Positions 47,838 through 61,241 of a stretch of DNA of 64,000 bases are shown in pieces. Each line of letters opens with the position of its first letter. The stretch's first letter is position 1. The stretch is from the NCBI GenBank assembly GCA_016215625.1, contig JACRIW010000090.1, forward strand, positions 1 to 64,000. Direction: 5' to 3'. Below the pieces are notes generated by a model. The model saw only the letters and a program-made list of their open reading frames with translations. It did no database searches and was not told the origin of the DNA. The position numbers and the translations under genes are program-made. This DNA comes from Candidatus Eiseniibacteriota bacterium (GTDB taxonomy: Bacteria > Eisenbacteria > RBG-16-71-46).

Positions 47838-48818
47838 ATGGCGTCCCATCCCGAGCCGCTCGAACCGCAGCGCGAACCGTTGCCGCCACCTCCGGCGAAC
47901 GACGGGCGTGCCGATTGGCTTTGCGGTCCGGACGAGGGGCTCGAGGCGGAGCTGCAGCGCAAGGCGCGCGAAAGCGCCGAGATGAAGCGCCCGCAGCTCA
48001 ATCGCCCCACGATTCTCCGCGTGGACCCGGCCGCAGCTGCGTCCGCCGAAGTTCCCGCGCCGCCTTCGGGCCCGGTGCTGCGTCGTCCCGGAGCAGGGGA
48101 GGGCGCATCGGCAGCGCCTGCGCCGCCCTCCTCCGCCTCGCCGAAGCGCTTCGGTTCCGTCGACGCCGACGCGGCGCCTTCCGATTTCCACACCGGGCCC
48201 GGCATGATCTGGGAGCCGGGCGCCAACAGCGTGCCCGCGATTCGCCAGGCTTCGCGGCCCGCGCCGCGCGCGCCGATCCCCATTCCGTCGCGCCGTGACT
48301 TCCCGATGGACGACGCCGAGGAGCGCGCGCGTGCGCGCGAGCAGGCGAACGCCGCCGCGGCTGCCGCGGCCGAGTTCGAGGCGCGCCCGCACGACGTCGT
48401 GAACCCGGAAGCGTTCGACGTGCAGGCCGTGCCCATGCCGTGGTGGATGCAGGTTCCGCACGCGCTCCGCACCGACCGTCGCATCCAGCTCATGGCGGCG
48501 GGCGGACTGCTCGTGCTCGCCACGATCGCGCTGTGGCCGCGCGGCGAAAGGCCGCTCAGCCTCGGTGACATCCGCCGCCGCCCCGACCACATGAACGGCC
48601 AGAACGTGCAGGTGAGCGGCAAGGTCGGGGAAGTCTTCCCGGTCGGCGGTGGCTACGCGTTCTACCTGCACCAGGGCAAGGACACGCTCGTCGTGTTCAC
48701 GCGCTCGCGCGAACCCAGGCGCGGCCAGAAGGTCACGCTCGAGGGCACCATGAGCGTGGGTTTCCTCGACGGCCAGACGCACTCCGCGCTTTTCGAGTCC
48801 GCCACTCCGAAGGAGTGA
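47838..48818 (+). CDS. Single-pass membrane protein with OB-fold-like C-terminal domain
   Basis: 326 residues from ATG 47838. A Pro/Ala-rich disordered cytoplasmic part (1-205) is followed by one membrane segment (LMAAGGLLVLATIALWP, about 216-232). An 80-residue beta domain follows (LGDIRRRPDHMNGQNVQVSGKV, YAFYLHQGKDTLVVFTRS, GQKVTLEGTMSVG) with the strand order of OB-fold, tRNA-anticodon-like or CcmE-like domains. No family assigned with confidence. Preceded by a FliA-like promoter. Confidence 0.6.
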   Translation: MASHPEPLEPQREPLPPPPANDGRADWLCGPDEGLEAELQRKARESAEMKRPQLNRPTILRVDPAAAASAEVPAPPSGPVLRRPGAGEGASAAPAPPSSASPKRFGSVDADAAPSDFHTGPGMIWEPGANSVPAIRQASRPAPRAPIPIPSRRDFPMDDAEERARAREQANAAAAAAAEFEARPHDVVNPEAFDVQAVPMPWWMQVPHALRTDRRIQLMAAGGLLVLATIALWPRGERPLSLGDIRRRPDHMNGQNVQVSGKVGEVFPVGGGYAFYLHQGKDTLVVFTRSREPRRGQKVTLEGTMSVGFLDGQTHSALFESATPKE

Positions 48819-49202
48819 CGCCGGGCTGCTCGGCGGGTTCGTGCCCGCCGCTCCGGAGCATTCGCCGCGCGCCCGCCCGGGATTGCTGACGCGCGCATCG
48901 CCGCTCCAACAAAGCCACCGTGCCAGAATGACAAATGCGACGATTTCTCGGCTGCTCATTTGGGCCGCAATTCGTTCGCAAGCGTTTGTCCGAAAGAGAG
49001 ATATATCTCTTGTCAGAGGGCAAACTTGGCCTCGGCGCGAGTGTGCCCTATGGTGCACGGGCTCGCGCCGCCGCGATGACGTTCTTCTCGCCGGCGGCCG
49101 CCCGGGCACCACTTTCTTTTCCAAACCGCCGTGCCTCGGCGCCCGTCGTTCCCGACGCGGTGCGAGTACGGCGAGACCGTCACACCACGAGGGAGGTTCA
49201 CG
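48819..49202 (+). promoter_or_regulatory. groES upstream region with a 14-bp palindrome
   Basis: 384 bp without a gene. A perfect palindrome, AGAGATATATCTCT, lies at 48997-49010 in an otherwise GC-rich stretch. No CIRCE element (TTAGCACTC-N9-GAGTGCTAA) was found. CTTGGC (49025-49030) followed after about 14 bp by GCCCTATGG vaguely resembles a sigma-32 promoter. The palindrome is a candidate heat-shock operator. GGGAGG precedes groES. Confidence 0.4.
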
Positions 49203-49493
49203 ATGAACGTCAAGCCTCTGGCCGACCGGATCCTGGTTCGCCGCGTCGAGGAGCAGGAGACCATTCGCGGCGGGATCATCATCCCCGACACCGCGAAGGA
49301 GAAGCCGCAGGAGGGCGAAGTCGTCGCCGTCGGACCCGGCCGCCGCAACGAAGACGGCAAGCGCATCGAGCTCGAGGTCAAGCAGGGCGACCGCGTGCTG
49401 ATCGGCAAGTACAGCGGCACCGATGTGAAGATCGACGGCACCGAGTACGTCATCCTCCGCGAAGACGAGATCCTCGGCATCCTCGCCAAGTAA
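49203..49493 (+). CDS. groES: Co-chaperonin GroES
   Basis: 96 residues from ATG 49203. Contains [15 protein letters not shown], the mobile loop [20 protein letters not shown] and [25 protein letters not shown], i.e. a normal full-length GroES heptamer subunit that caps GroEL. ATG 49203 follows GGGAGG by 6-7 bp; a longer frame to 49131 is not needed. Confidence 0.97.
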   Translation: MNVKPLADRILVRRVEEQETIRGGIIIPDTAKEKPQEGEVVAVGPGRRNEDGKRIELEVKQGDRVLIGKYSGTDVKIDGTEYVILREDEILGILAK

Positions 49494-49547
49494 TCACGAC
49501 CACCCACACACGGTGACCCGGCGCGCTTCCGGCGCGACGGGCCCTGA

Positions 49548-51215
<1,668 letters not shown>

Positions 51216-51237
51216 TCCGACCCTTGCAGCACACGAA

Positions 51238-51276
51238 CGGCCCCGGGGCAGGACGCTCCGGGGCCGTTTCGTCTTT
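51238..51276 (+). terminator. Intrinsic terminator after groEL
   Basis: CGGCCCCGG (51238-51246) pairs perfectly with CCGGGGCCG (51258-51266) around an 11-base loop, followed by TTTCGTCTTTC. It lies 22 bp after the groEL stop. Confidence 0.85.
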
Positions 51277-51333
51277 CGGCGGCCTTCCCGCGCCGCGTGC
51301 CGCGGGCGCATCATGCGCCGCGGGAGGAGCGCC

Positions 51334-51678
51334 ATGAACGACACGGAATGGACGAAGGAGTTTCCCGCCGCCATCACGGTCTGTGATGCCGGAGGCATCA
51401 TTCTTCAGATGAACGACCGCAGCGCGGTCACGAACGCCGCCGAGGGCGGGCTCGCGCTGATCGGCACCAACGTGCTCGACTGCCACCCGGAGCACGTGAA
51501 GGCGCAGCTCGCCGGAATGCTCGCGAGCGGGAAGAAGAACGTCTACACGATCGAGAAGCAGGGCGTGAAGAAGCTCATCTTCCAGTCGCCCTGGTACCAG
51601 GGCGGCGCGTACGCGGGCTTCGTCGAGCTGTCGCTCGAGATCCCGTTCGAGCTGCCGCACTTCGTGCGCGGGGGCTGA
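51334..51678 (+). CDS. Single-domain PAS-fold protein
   Basis: 114 residues from ATG 51334, with GGGAGG 6 bp upstream. A PAS-type core, AITVCDAGGIILQMNDRSA, then GTNVLDCHPEH and SGKKNVYTIEKQGVKKLIFQSPWYQGG, matches a widespread stand-alone family whose ligand is unknown. No output domain is attached. Convergent with the GWxTD-like gene, 8 bp apart. Confidence 0.75.
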   Translation: MNDTEWTKEFPAAITVCDAGGIILQMNDRSAVTNAAEGGLALIGTNVLDCHPEHVKAQLAGMLASGKKNVYTIEKQGVKKLIFQSPWYQGGAYAGFVELSLEIPFELPHFVRGG

Positions 51679-51686
51679 GCCCGGCC

Positions 51687-53606
51687 TCACTTCGCCCGGC
51701 GTGCGAACTCCGTCCTGCGCGTGGTCTCGAGACCCGACACGGCGTCGCGCACGGTCACGCTCAGCGAGTAGCGACCCTCCGGCAGCGACGCCACCGGCAC
51801 CTCCAGCACCTGACGACGGATGTCTTCCGGCTGCTCGACCTCGCGCGTCACCTCGAGGTCGCGCAGGAGCCGCGCGGCGACGCGCCGGCGCGACTCGAGC
51901 CGGCGAATGGCGCACGAGTACGTGAAGCGCGCCACACCGTCTTCGCCGCGTTCGAGCCCGCTCACTTCGAAGTACGCCGAAAGGGCCTCGCGGTCGGGCA
52001 CCACGTGGCGCAGGTTCGGTTCCAGCCGGATCTGCTCACCGAGTCCGGGCGCGTTCGCCGAGCCGCAGATCAGCACGAGGTCGCTCATGCGAGGACCGGG
52101 CTGCGCCGTCGCGATCTCGATCGCGCGCCGCACGAGCCCGCGGCCGTGCTCCGAATCGTTCACCGACACGTCCACCCGGTACCTTCCCTCGGGCACGTCG
52201 AGCGAGAACTCGGCCACGCGCTCCTCGTCGAACCAGCATGCCGAAAGCGCCATGGACTGCGCGACGCGCTGCAGCACCCGGCCGTCCGCATCACTGACGG
52301 CGCACGACGCGACCCAGTCGGCGCCGGAGGAGGGAACGGTGGCGTGCACCAGCAGGCGCGTGCGCTCCCCGGCGGGCAGGCGTGAGACTTCCGCTGCGAT
52401 CGGAAGCAGTCGCGAACCCGGCGGCATGGTCCGGAACACGCCGAGCCCTCCCTGCAGCACGACGACGTCGGCCTTTCCGGACAGCGCGGCCGCGCTCGCG
52501 GTCGCGCGCGGAACGCCGTCCGTGATGGCCGGCCGGTAGAGCCCCCGCAGTGACTGGTCCCAGAGGTCGAACCGGATTCCGTACTCCGGGTACATCCACA
52601 CCTGCCGTTGGAAGGGATACGGGATCGGCGGTGGCACGTAGGCGATGAACGAGCGGCGCGGATACTGGTAGCCCCAGAACGGTGAATCGTTGGGGTTGAC
52701 GGCCACCTGCGTCGGAGGGCCGTAGCGCACGAACAACTCGCAGCGTTCGTCCCAGCGAACCTCGTCGCCGCGCCGGAACAGGAGCAGCACGAGGGCGATC
52801 CGTGAACGGTAGTCGAGCTCGGCTTCGTTCTCGGGCGTCGTGAGATCGGGATCGTTCGCGGTCCAGTAGGCGCGCGCACTCGAGGCGGACAGATGGCCGG
52901 TCTCCCTCGCCTCCTCGAACGTGTTCTCGAGGAACCACGCGTCGTCCTCGAGGCGGCGCGTCATGTCTTCGGGAAGCCATGCCGTCGCGCTGGCGAGCGC
53001 GGCGCGAGCCTGTGCGAATCGTCCGAGCCGGGTGAGCGCACATCCCAGCACGAGCCGGGCGTCCCCGCGGGTCGAATCGAGCAGGCACGCGCGCGAGGCC
53101 AGCTCCGCCGCCACGAGCGGCCGGCCGCGCAGGATCGACAGCGTCGCCAGCTCGACACGCGCGTCCACGTTCGCCGGATCCTGCTTCGCGGCCCGGCCGA
53201 AGGCCTCGTAGGCGCTCAGCAGGTCCGTCGAGTCCATCGCCGCGAGCCAGTACTGCTTCCAGATCCTGCCCAGCTCGACCTGGACGCGGGCGTCCTCGGG
53301 CGCGATCGTCGCCGCGATCTCCAGCGCCTCGCGTCCTCGCCGTGGCCGTTGCGAGGCGAGCGCCGTTCGTGCGAGCGCGGTCCAGAGTTCGGCCTGGTCC
53401 GGCGCGGCGAGGACCCTCGCCTCGAGATCCGCGAGCGCGGCGCGGCGCGACTCGATCGTCTGCAGGTCCAGCTGCCGCCAGCCGGTCGCGAGCGAGTCCG
53501 GCCCGTGTGTGGCGCCCCTCGCGACGGCAGGGGCGCTCGCGGTCAGCGTCGCGGCGAGCAGGACCGCGAACCAGGAACGGCGAAAGGCGAGGATCGAAGC
53601 GTTCAC
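51687..53606 (-). CDS. Secreted TPR protein with GWxTD-like domain
   Basis: 639 residues from GTG 53606 with a signal peptide ending AVARG near 32. TPR-like helices span about 55-220. The next domain has ARAYWTANDPDLTTPENEAELDYRSR and ends RWDERCELFVRYGPPTQV, the place of the GWxTD motif (GW-x-TD-x-GR...YGPP), here altered to RW-x-ER. Beta-rich C-terminal half (about 330-639) is probably extracellular. GWxTD proteins are common in diderm phyla of the FCB/Acidobacteria type and have no known biochemical role. Confidence 0.75.
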   Translation of the reverse strand: MNASILAFRRSWFAVLLAATLTASAPAVARGATHGPDSLATGWRQLDLQTIESRRAALADLEARVLAAPDQAELWTALARTALASQRPRRGREALEIAATIAPEDARVQVELGRIWKQYWLAAMDSTDLLSAYEAFGRAAKQDPANVDARVELATLSILRGRPLVAAELASRACLLDSTRGDARLVLGCALTRLGRFAQARAALASATAWLPEDMTRRLEDDAWFLENTFEEARETGHLSASSARAYWTANDPDLTTPENEAELDYRSRIALVLLLFRRGDEVRWDERCELFVRYGPPTQVAVNPNDSPFWGYQYPRRSFIAYVPPPIPYPFQRQVWMYPEYGIRFDLWDQSLRGLYRPAITDGVPRATASAAALSGKADVVVLQGGLGVFRTMPPGSRLLPIAAEVSRLPAGERTRLLVHATVPSSGADWVASCAVSDADGRVLQRVAQSMALSACWFDEERVAEFSLDVPEGRYRVDVSVNDSEHGRGLVRRAIEIATAQPGPRMSDLVLICGSANAPGLGEQIRLEPNLRHVVPDREALSAYFEVSGLERGEDGVARFTYSCAIRRLESRRRVAARLLRDLEVTREVEQPEDIRRQVLEVPVASLPEGRYSLSVTVRDAVSGLETTRRTEFARRAK

Positions 53607-53906
53607 GGGAATGTGCCCTCGAGCGGGGCCCGGTCGATACGCGTGGCAGCATGGCCGACGGCCGGCCGCGGTCAAAGCCCCAAATGGCCGGCGTCCCGGC
53701 CTCGGACGCGCTCGTTCCGTCCGCGTCAATCCTTGCTGGTCCGTCGGGCCCATTTCCTCGCGGGAAGCCGCCTCGCCTGATAGTTTTCCCCGCGTACTTC
53801 GGTGCCCGAACCACCACCACCAAGGGGCGTACCACGCGTGCCGCGCACCCGTCGCGACACCTCGCGCGCCTGTCGCGCGCAAAGCGCCCATGACAGGAGT
53901 TCCGTC
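53607..53906. other. 300-bp divergent gap between the GWxTD-like gene and gcvP
   Basis: No gene. TGATAGT (about 53778-53784) could be the -10 of the gcvP promoter but no good -35 is at the right distance. A glycine riboswitch was looked for because gcvP follows; no two-aptamer pattern was recognised. AGGAG at about 53894-53898 is the gcvP ribosome site. Confidence 0.3.
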
Positions 53907-56747
<2,841 letters not shown>

Positions 56748-56773
56748 TCGTCACGCGATACGAAAGACGAAAT

Positions 56774-56805
56774 GGGCCCCGGAGCAGCGCATCGCTCCGG
56801 GGCCC
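56774..56805. terminator. Bidirectional terminator between gcvP and the chalcone-isomerase-like gene
   Basis: A 12-bp perfect stem, GGGCCCCGGAGC (56774-56785) with GCTCCGGGGCCC (56794-56805). T-rich flanks are weak on the plus side (TTCGC) and better on the minus side (ATTTCGTCTTTCG), so it serves mainly the minus-strand gene. Confidence 0.75.
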
Positions 56806-56829
56806 TTCGCGTGAAACGTGTCGCCGGTC

Positions 56830-57396
56830 CTACAGCCCCAGCATCCCCTTGCGCAGTTCGCCCGAGGGCGGGACGGGGCCGAGCCAGAGCGAGAAGAGCG
56901 CGTCGGCGAACTCCTTGCCCTCGAACGTCGCGACGTCCTTGCCGCCGATGTTGATCACGGTGCCGGCGCCGGGCACGTACGTGAACGTCATCACGGCGCC
57001 CTTCTTCTGGTCGCCGACGAGCGCCAGGAACTTCTCGAAGTTCGCCTTCTGCGACGCGACGCGCGCGCCCGCGTTCTTCTCGAAGCCCTCGCGGAAGCCG
57101 CCGGTGAGGCGGCCCTTGTCCACGTCGCGCACGAACTCCATCCGAATCGCGCGCGGCGCGTCGGCGGCCATGATGGCCGCGGCGTCCTTGGACTTCGCCG
57201 GCAGGTAGAGCCCGCCGACGTACACCTTGATGATCGTGACCTTGCGCATGCCGAGCCCGTTGAGCACGAGCGTGTGACCGCCGGCGGTGAGCTGGTCGGG
57301 CATCGTGACGCCCGAGAGCACGGCGGCCTGGGCGACGGCCGCGAGCGACAGCGCGAGCAGCGAAACGGCGAGCAGGCGACGGACGAACGGTTTCAT
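56830..57396 (-). CDS. Chalcone-isomerase-like secreted protein
   Basis: 188 residues with a signal peptide ending AQAA near 24. The core matches the chalcone isomerase-like family: LVLNGLGMRKVTIIKVYVGGLYLP near 45-68, AIRMEFVRDVD and a late MTFTYVPGAGTVINIGG. Bacterial members lack a known plant-type activity and may bind fatty acids or be structural. 33 bp upstream of the terminator stem and 22 bp after pgi, so probably cotranscribed with pgi. Confidence 0.8.
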   Translation of the reverse strand: MKPFVRRLLAVSLLALSLAAVAQAAVLSGVTMPDQLTAGGHTLVLNGLGMRKVTIIKVYVGGLYLPAKSKDAAAIMAADAPRAIRMEFVRDVDKGRLTGGFREGFEKNAGARVASQKANFEKFLALVGDQKKGAVMTFTYVPGAGTVINIGGKDVATFEGKEFADALFSLWLGPVPPSGELRKGMLGL

Positions 57397-57418
57397 CGTG
57401 ATGCCTCCCGGGAATGGG

Positions 57419-59050
57419 TCAGCCGCGCCGTGCGCGGTGGCGAAGGATCAACGCGTTGGTCGAGGAATCGTGCGACAGCTCGGGCAGGCCGGAGGCCTGC
57501 AACTCCGAAACAATCTTCTGCGCGAGCACCTTGCCCAGCTCGACACCCCACTGGTCGAACGTGCCGACGTTCCACAGCACGCCCTGCGTGTGCACGCTGT
57601 GTTCGTACAGCGCCACGAGCGCGCCGAGCGTCGCGGGGGTGAGCCGGTCCGCGAGCAAGGTGCTCGTGGGCCTGTTCCCCTCGAATACGCGGTGCGGGAC
57701 GAGCCATTCCGGAGTTCCTTCCGCCCGGACGGCCTCGGCGCTCTTGCCGAACGCCAGCGCCTCGGTCTGGGCGAAGAAGTTCGCCATGAGGATGTCGTGG
57801 TGCGCGCCGAGCGGGTTCAGGCTCTGGTGGAACGCGATGAAGTCGCACGGGATCAGCTCCGTGCCCTGGTGCAGCAGCTGGTAGAACGAATGCTGGCCGT
57901 TCGTGCCGGGCTCGCCCCAGAACACCGGGCTCGTCTCCCAGTCCACCGTGCCGCCGTCGAGCGTCACGTACTTGCCGTTCGACTCCATCGTGAGCTGCTG
58001 CAGGTAGGCGGGGAAGCGCGCGAGGTACTGGTCGTACGGCAGCACGGCGCAGGTCTCGGCCGCGAAGAAGTTCGTGTACCAGACCGTGAGCAGCCCCATG
58101 AGCACGGGCATGTTCTTCTCGAACGGCGCCGTGCGGTAGTGCTCGTCCATCGCGTGGAAGCCGGCGAGCAGGTCGCGGAAGTGCTGCGGTCCGATCGCGA
58201 GCATCGTGGACAGGCCGATCGCCGAGTCCATCGAGTAACGCCCGCCGACCCAGTCCCAGAAACCGAACATGTTCGCGGTGTCGATGCCGAACTTCGACAC
58301 TTCCGCGGCGTTCGTGGACACGGCCACGAAGTGCTTCGCCACGGCCGCGTCGTCGCCGAGCGCCGCGACGAGCCACGCGCGCGCGGTGCGCGCGTTCGTC
58401 ATGGTCTCGAGCGTCGTGAACGTCTTGCTCGACACGACGAACAGCGTCTCGCTCGCGTCGAGGTCGCGCACGGCCTCGGCGAAGTCCGTGCCGTCCACGT
58501 TCGACACGAAGCGCAGCGTCAGCGAGCGGTCGGCGTAGTGGCGCAGCGCCTGGTACGCCATGACCGGCCCCAGGTCGCTGCCGCCGATGCCGATGTTCAC
58601 GACGTTGCGGATGCGCTTGCCCGTGTGGCCGGTCCACTGCCCGCCGCGCACGCGGTCGCAGAACGCGGCCATGCGGTCGAGCACTTCGTGCACGAGCGGC
58701 ACGACGTCCGCGCCGTCCACGACGATCTTGGCGTCGCGCGGCGCGCGCAGCGCGGTGTGCAGCACGGCGCGGTTCTCGGTCACGTTGATCTTGTCGCCGC
58801 GGAACATCGCGTCGATGCGGTCGCGCAGCCCGCACTCGTGCGCGAGCTCGACGAGCAGGCGCACGGTCTCGTCGGTGATCCGGTGCTTCGAATAGTCGAG
58901 GAACCAGCCCGCGGCCGACACGGTGAGGCGCTCGGCGCGCCCCGGGTCGGAGGCGAACATCTCGCGCAGTTCGGCGAGGCACGCGTCCTCGAAATGCTCG
59001 GACAGCGCGACCCACGCGGGGCGCTGGTTCAGCGGCAGGGCGGTCGTCAT
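57419..59050 (-). CDS. pgi: Glucose-6-phosphate isomerase
   Basis: 543 residues from ATG 59050. Phosphosugar-isomerase motifs: [33 protein letters not shown], the catalytic region [32 protein letters not shown] and [12 protein letters not shown]. Interconverts glucose-6-P and fructose-6-P in glycolysis/gluconeogenesis. Full length for the bacterial/eukaryotic class. The longer frame upstream lacks similarity. Confidence 0.97.
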   Translation of the reverse strand: MTTALPLNQRPAWVALSEHFEDACLAELREMFASDPGRAERLTVSAAGWFLDYSKHRITDETVRLLVELAHECGLRDRIDAMFRGDKINVTENRAVLHTALRAPRDAKIVVDGADVVPLVHEVLDRMAAFCDRVRGGQWTGHTGKRIRNVVNIGIGGSDLGPVMAYQALRHYADRSLTLRFVSNVDGTDFAEAVRDLDASETLFVVSSKTFTTLETMTNARTARAWLVAALGDDAAVAKHFVAVSTNAAEVSKFGIDTANMFGFWDWVGGRYSMDSAIGLSTMLAIGPQHFRDLLAGFHAMDEHYRTAPFEKNMPVLMGLLTVWYTNFFAAETCAVLPYDQYLARFPAYLQQLTMESNGKYVTLDGGTVDWETSPVFWGEPGTNGQHSFYQLLHQGTELIPCDFIAFHQSLNPLGAHHDILMANFFAQTEALAFGKSAEAVRAEGTPEWLVPHRVFEGNRPTSTLLADRLTPATLGALVALYEHSVHTQGVLWNVGTFDQWGVELGKVLAQKIVSELQASGLPELSHDSSTNALILRHRARRG

Positions 59051-59238
59051 GCGGCACCTCGTCCTTGGGGTGTGGCGCGCACCGGGGGAGGGCGCGCGAT
59101 CGCGCGCACTGTCGCACGGAGCGCGTGCTCCGCAAAGGGTTCCGAAGGAGGAGGAACTGGCGGACGGCGGCCGTGTATAGGAACCTGCCGTCCACATTCC
59201 CACGGCGCCCCCGAGCCGCTCTTCACCAGGAGCCGCCC

Positions 59239-59976
59239 ATGTCGAGAATGTCCGGACCGTCCGCTGTCCTCGTCGCCGCCCTGCTCTGCGCCCTGCTTCC
59301 CGCCGCGGCCCAGGCGAGCCGCCGCATCTCTTCCGACCCCTCGGTCCCCGACTCCTCGCGCGTGCTCGGAAGCGATCTCGGCCGCGTCCCGACGGCGGCG
59401 CTGCCGGTGTGGTTCGGCGTGGACAACGAGTTCGCGCTCTTGCGCAACGAGTGGGAGAACATGCCCCGCACGGGCTCGCGCGCCCGATTCGGCGCCACGA
59501 TCTACGTGCCCGTGCAGCAGGTGGGGGCGCGCAATTGGACTTCGGTCACCTACGAGGAAGACGAACTCGAGGCGCGCGGCTACGTCACCTGGTACGACGG
59601 CACCGACTTCACGTACGTGCCGGTGACCTTTCCCGTCCCCACGACGATGTTCAGCGTGCGTACGGGGCTCGATCGTGTCGCCGGGAGCGAAACGCGCCCG
59701 AGCGCCTTCCTCGGCGCGGGCCTTGGCGTCGGCTTCGGCCTGTTCGGCGCGTCGCTCGGCAGCGACACCCGGCACTGGACGTCGTACGAGTTCGCCGTGC
59801 GCGGCGGGCTCTACGCGTATTCCTCGAAGAACGCGCGCTTCGGCGTGGTCGGTCTCGGAGTCGTCGGCTACCGCCTCGCGCCGGACGACCTGCGCGACGT
59901 GATCGCCGAGTTCCAGCTCGGCGTGGCGATCGAAGGCGCGCTCCAGCTCCCGAAACGCTTCGTCGAGCCGCGCTGA
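59239..59976 (+). CDS. Predicted outer-membrane beta-barrel protein
   Basis: 245 residues from ATG 59239 with a signal peptide ending AQAS near 27. Repeated amphipathic strands with Gly-rich ends ([33 protein letters not shown]) form a small barrel. Ends RFVEPR, so it lacks the C-terminal Phe. No family recognised. Divergent from pgi. Confidence 0.55.
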   Translation: MSRMSGPSAVLVAALLCALLPAAAQASRRISSDPSVPDSSRVLGSDLGRVPTAALPVWFGVDNEFALLRNEWENMPRTGSRARFGATIYVPVQQVGARNWTSVTYEEDELEARGYVTWYDGTDFTYVPVTFPVPTTMFSVRTGLDRVAGSETRPSAFLGAGLGVGFGLFGASLGSDTRHWTSYEFAVRGGLYAYSSKNARFGVVGLGVVGYRLAPDDLRDVIAEFQLGVAIEGALQLPKRFVEPR

Positions 59977-59989
59977 CGGGGGGCGGCTC

Positions 59990-60175
59990 TCAGCGCCCCA
60001 TCAGCTTCGAGAGCCAGTTGCCGCTGTCGCCCGAGGCGGCCTTCGCGGCCTTGGCCTTCTCACGGCAGTCGCAACGCTGGTCCTTGGGCACGCCGGCCAG
60101 CGCTTCCTCGACGTGCATACCGCAGCCGGTCCAGGTGGGGCGCTTGCACTTCGGGCACGTCACACGGGTACACAT
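59990..60175 (-). CDS. Small Cys-rich zinc-binding-like protein
   Basis: 61 residues from ATG 60175. Cysteine pairs are CPKC (7, 10), CGMH (18, 21) and CDC (35, 37), in a widely conserved pattern RVTCPKCKRPTWTGCGMHVEEALAGVP-like with a Lys/Ala-rich tail ending LSKLMGR. Probably one zinc site; the function is unknown. The longer frame upstream is a shadow. Confidence 0.7.
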   Translation of the reverse strand: MCTRVTCPKCKRPTWTGCGMHVEEALAGVPKDQRCDCREKAKAAKAASGDSGNWLSKLMGR

Positions 60176-60244
60176 CGGTCGAACTCTCCCGAGAAGGTCT
60201 TCGAGGTCACGCCGCCACTGCGGGCGGTCCGGCGGTGGGAGACG

Positions 60245-60284
60245 CGACGGCGCCCGGGGATTCGCGGTCCCCGGGCGCCCGTCG
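60245..60284 (-). terminator. Long hairpin between the hydrolase and the zinc-protein gene
   Basis: GGCGCCCGGGGA (60249-60260) pairs with TCCCCGGGCGCC (60268-60279) and can extend by four base pairs across a one-base bulge. No T-tract follows on the minus strand. It lies 25 bp beyond the hydrolase stop. Confidence 0.5.
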
Positions 60285-60308
60285 GATCGCTCGCGAAGGT
60301 AAGCCGGG

Positions 60309-61241
60309 CTACCGCCGCTTGTCCCGGGTCTTCTCGCGCAGGAACTGGATCGTGCGCTCCCCCGCCTGACGGGAGGCCGCGAGGTTGGCGCCCTCGCGCT
60401 GGTCCTGCTGGCGCAGGAACCCGTGGCCGGCGCCCTTGTAGAGGTGGGTCTCGAACGGCCGCTTGCGCGCGGCGAGCACGCGGCGCGCGGGCTCGACCGT
60501 GGCGACCACGCGGACGTCGTCCTCGCCGTAAAGCCCCAGCACGGGCGGCGCCAGCCGCTGCAGGGACGCGCTGTCGGGCGAGGTGCCGTAGTACACGATC
60601 GCGCCGTCGAGAGACGGCTGCGCGATCGCGAACGCGAAGCTGGTCGAGCCGCCCCAGCAGAAGCCGACGGACGCGCTCCGGCCGTTCGCGGCCGGCTGCG
60701 CCGTCGCCCACGCACGCGTCGCGGCGAGCGCCGCCTGCACGCTGTCGCTCTTGAGCGTGCGCACGAGCTTCACGGCCTCGTCGCGGCTCGCGAGCGACTC
60801 GGTGCCGCCGCCGTTCGGGCCGAGCCCGGACAGCAGGTCGGGCGCGATCGCGAGGAAGCCTTCCTTCGCGAGCTGGTCGGTCACGCCGCGAATCCAGTCG
60901 GTGAGCCCGAAGATCTCGTGGATGACGATCACGACCGGCGCCTTGTCGCGGCGTTCGGGGTACACGACCCACGCACGCAGCGGCGTGTCGCGGCCGGGCA
61001 CCGGGACGTCCACGAACTCGCCGTGCCGCGGCGAGGTCTCGAGCACCTGCTTCGCGCCGGCCTCGCCGGCGGGCAGGTTCGGGTCGCGAGCCGGGGTCGC
61101 GGGGGCGGCCGCGGCCGTGGGCGCCGCCATGGCGCCGTGGTCGTGGCCCTCGTGTCCGTCGTGGCCCTGCGCGCGCGCGAACGACGGCGCGCACAGGGAC
61201 AACGCGGCGAGCAGGACGATCGTGCGCGTCGGCGTCGTCAT
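60309..61241 (-). CDS. Secreted dienelactone hydrolase-family protein with His-rich linker
   Basis: 310 residues with a signal peptide ending ARAQ near 25, then a His-rich stretch, GHDGHEGHDHG. The alpha/beta-hydrolase core has oxyanion region VIHEIFGL, nucleophile Cys in GFCWGGS, Asp in GLYGEDDVR and His in GAGHGFL, the DLH triad. The start ATG 61241 overlaps the upstream hydrolase by 4 bp. Substrate not known. Confidence 0.82.
   Translation of the reverse strand: MTTPTRTIVLLAALSLCAPSFARAQGHDGHEGHDHGAMAAPTAAAAPATPARDPNLPAGEAGAKQVLETSPRHGEFVDVPVPGRDTPLRAWVVYPERRDKAPVVIVIHEIFGLTDWIRGVTDQLAKEGFLAIAPDLLSGLGPNGGGTESLASRDEAVKLVRTLKSDSVQAALAATRAWATAQPAANGRSASVGFCWGGSTSFAFAIAQPSLDGAIVYYGTSPDSASLQRLAPPVLGLYGEDDVRVVATVEPARRVLAARKRPFETHLYKGAGHGFLRQQDQREGANLAASRQAGERTIQFLREKTRDKRR

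Noticed and set aside
48819..49202. CIRCE element for HrcA
   Set aside because: No TTAGCACTC or its inverted partner with 9-bp spacing was found; the only dyad is the unrelated AGAGATATATCTCT.
53607..53906. Glycine riboswitch before gcvP
   Set aside because: A riboswitch is common at gcv loci, but no tandem aptamer core or conserved junction was recognised in the gap; GC-rich hairpins alone are not enough.
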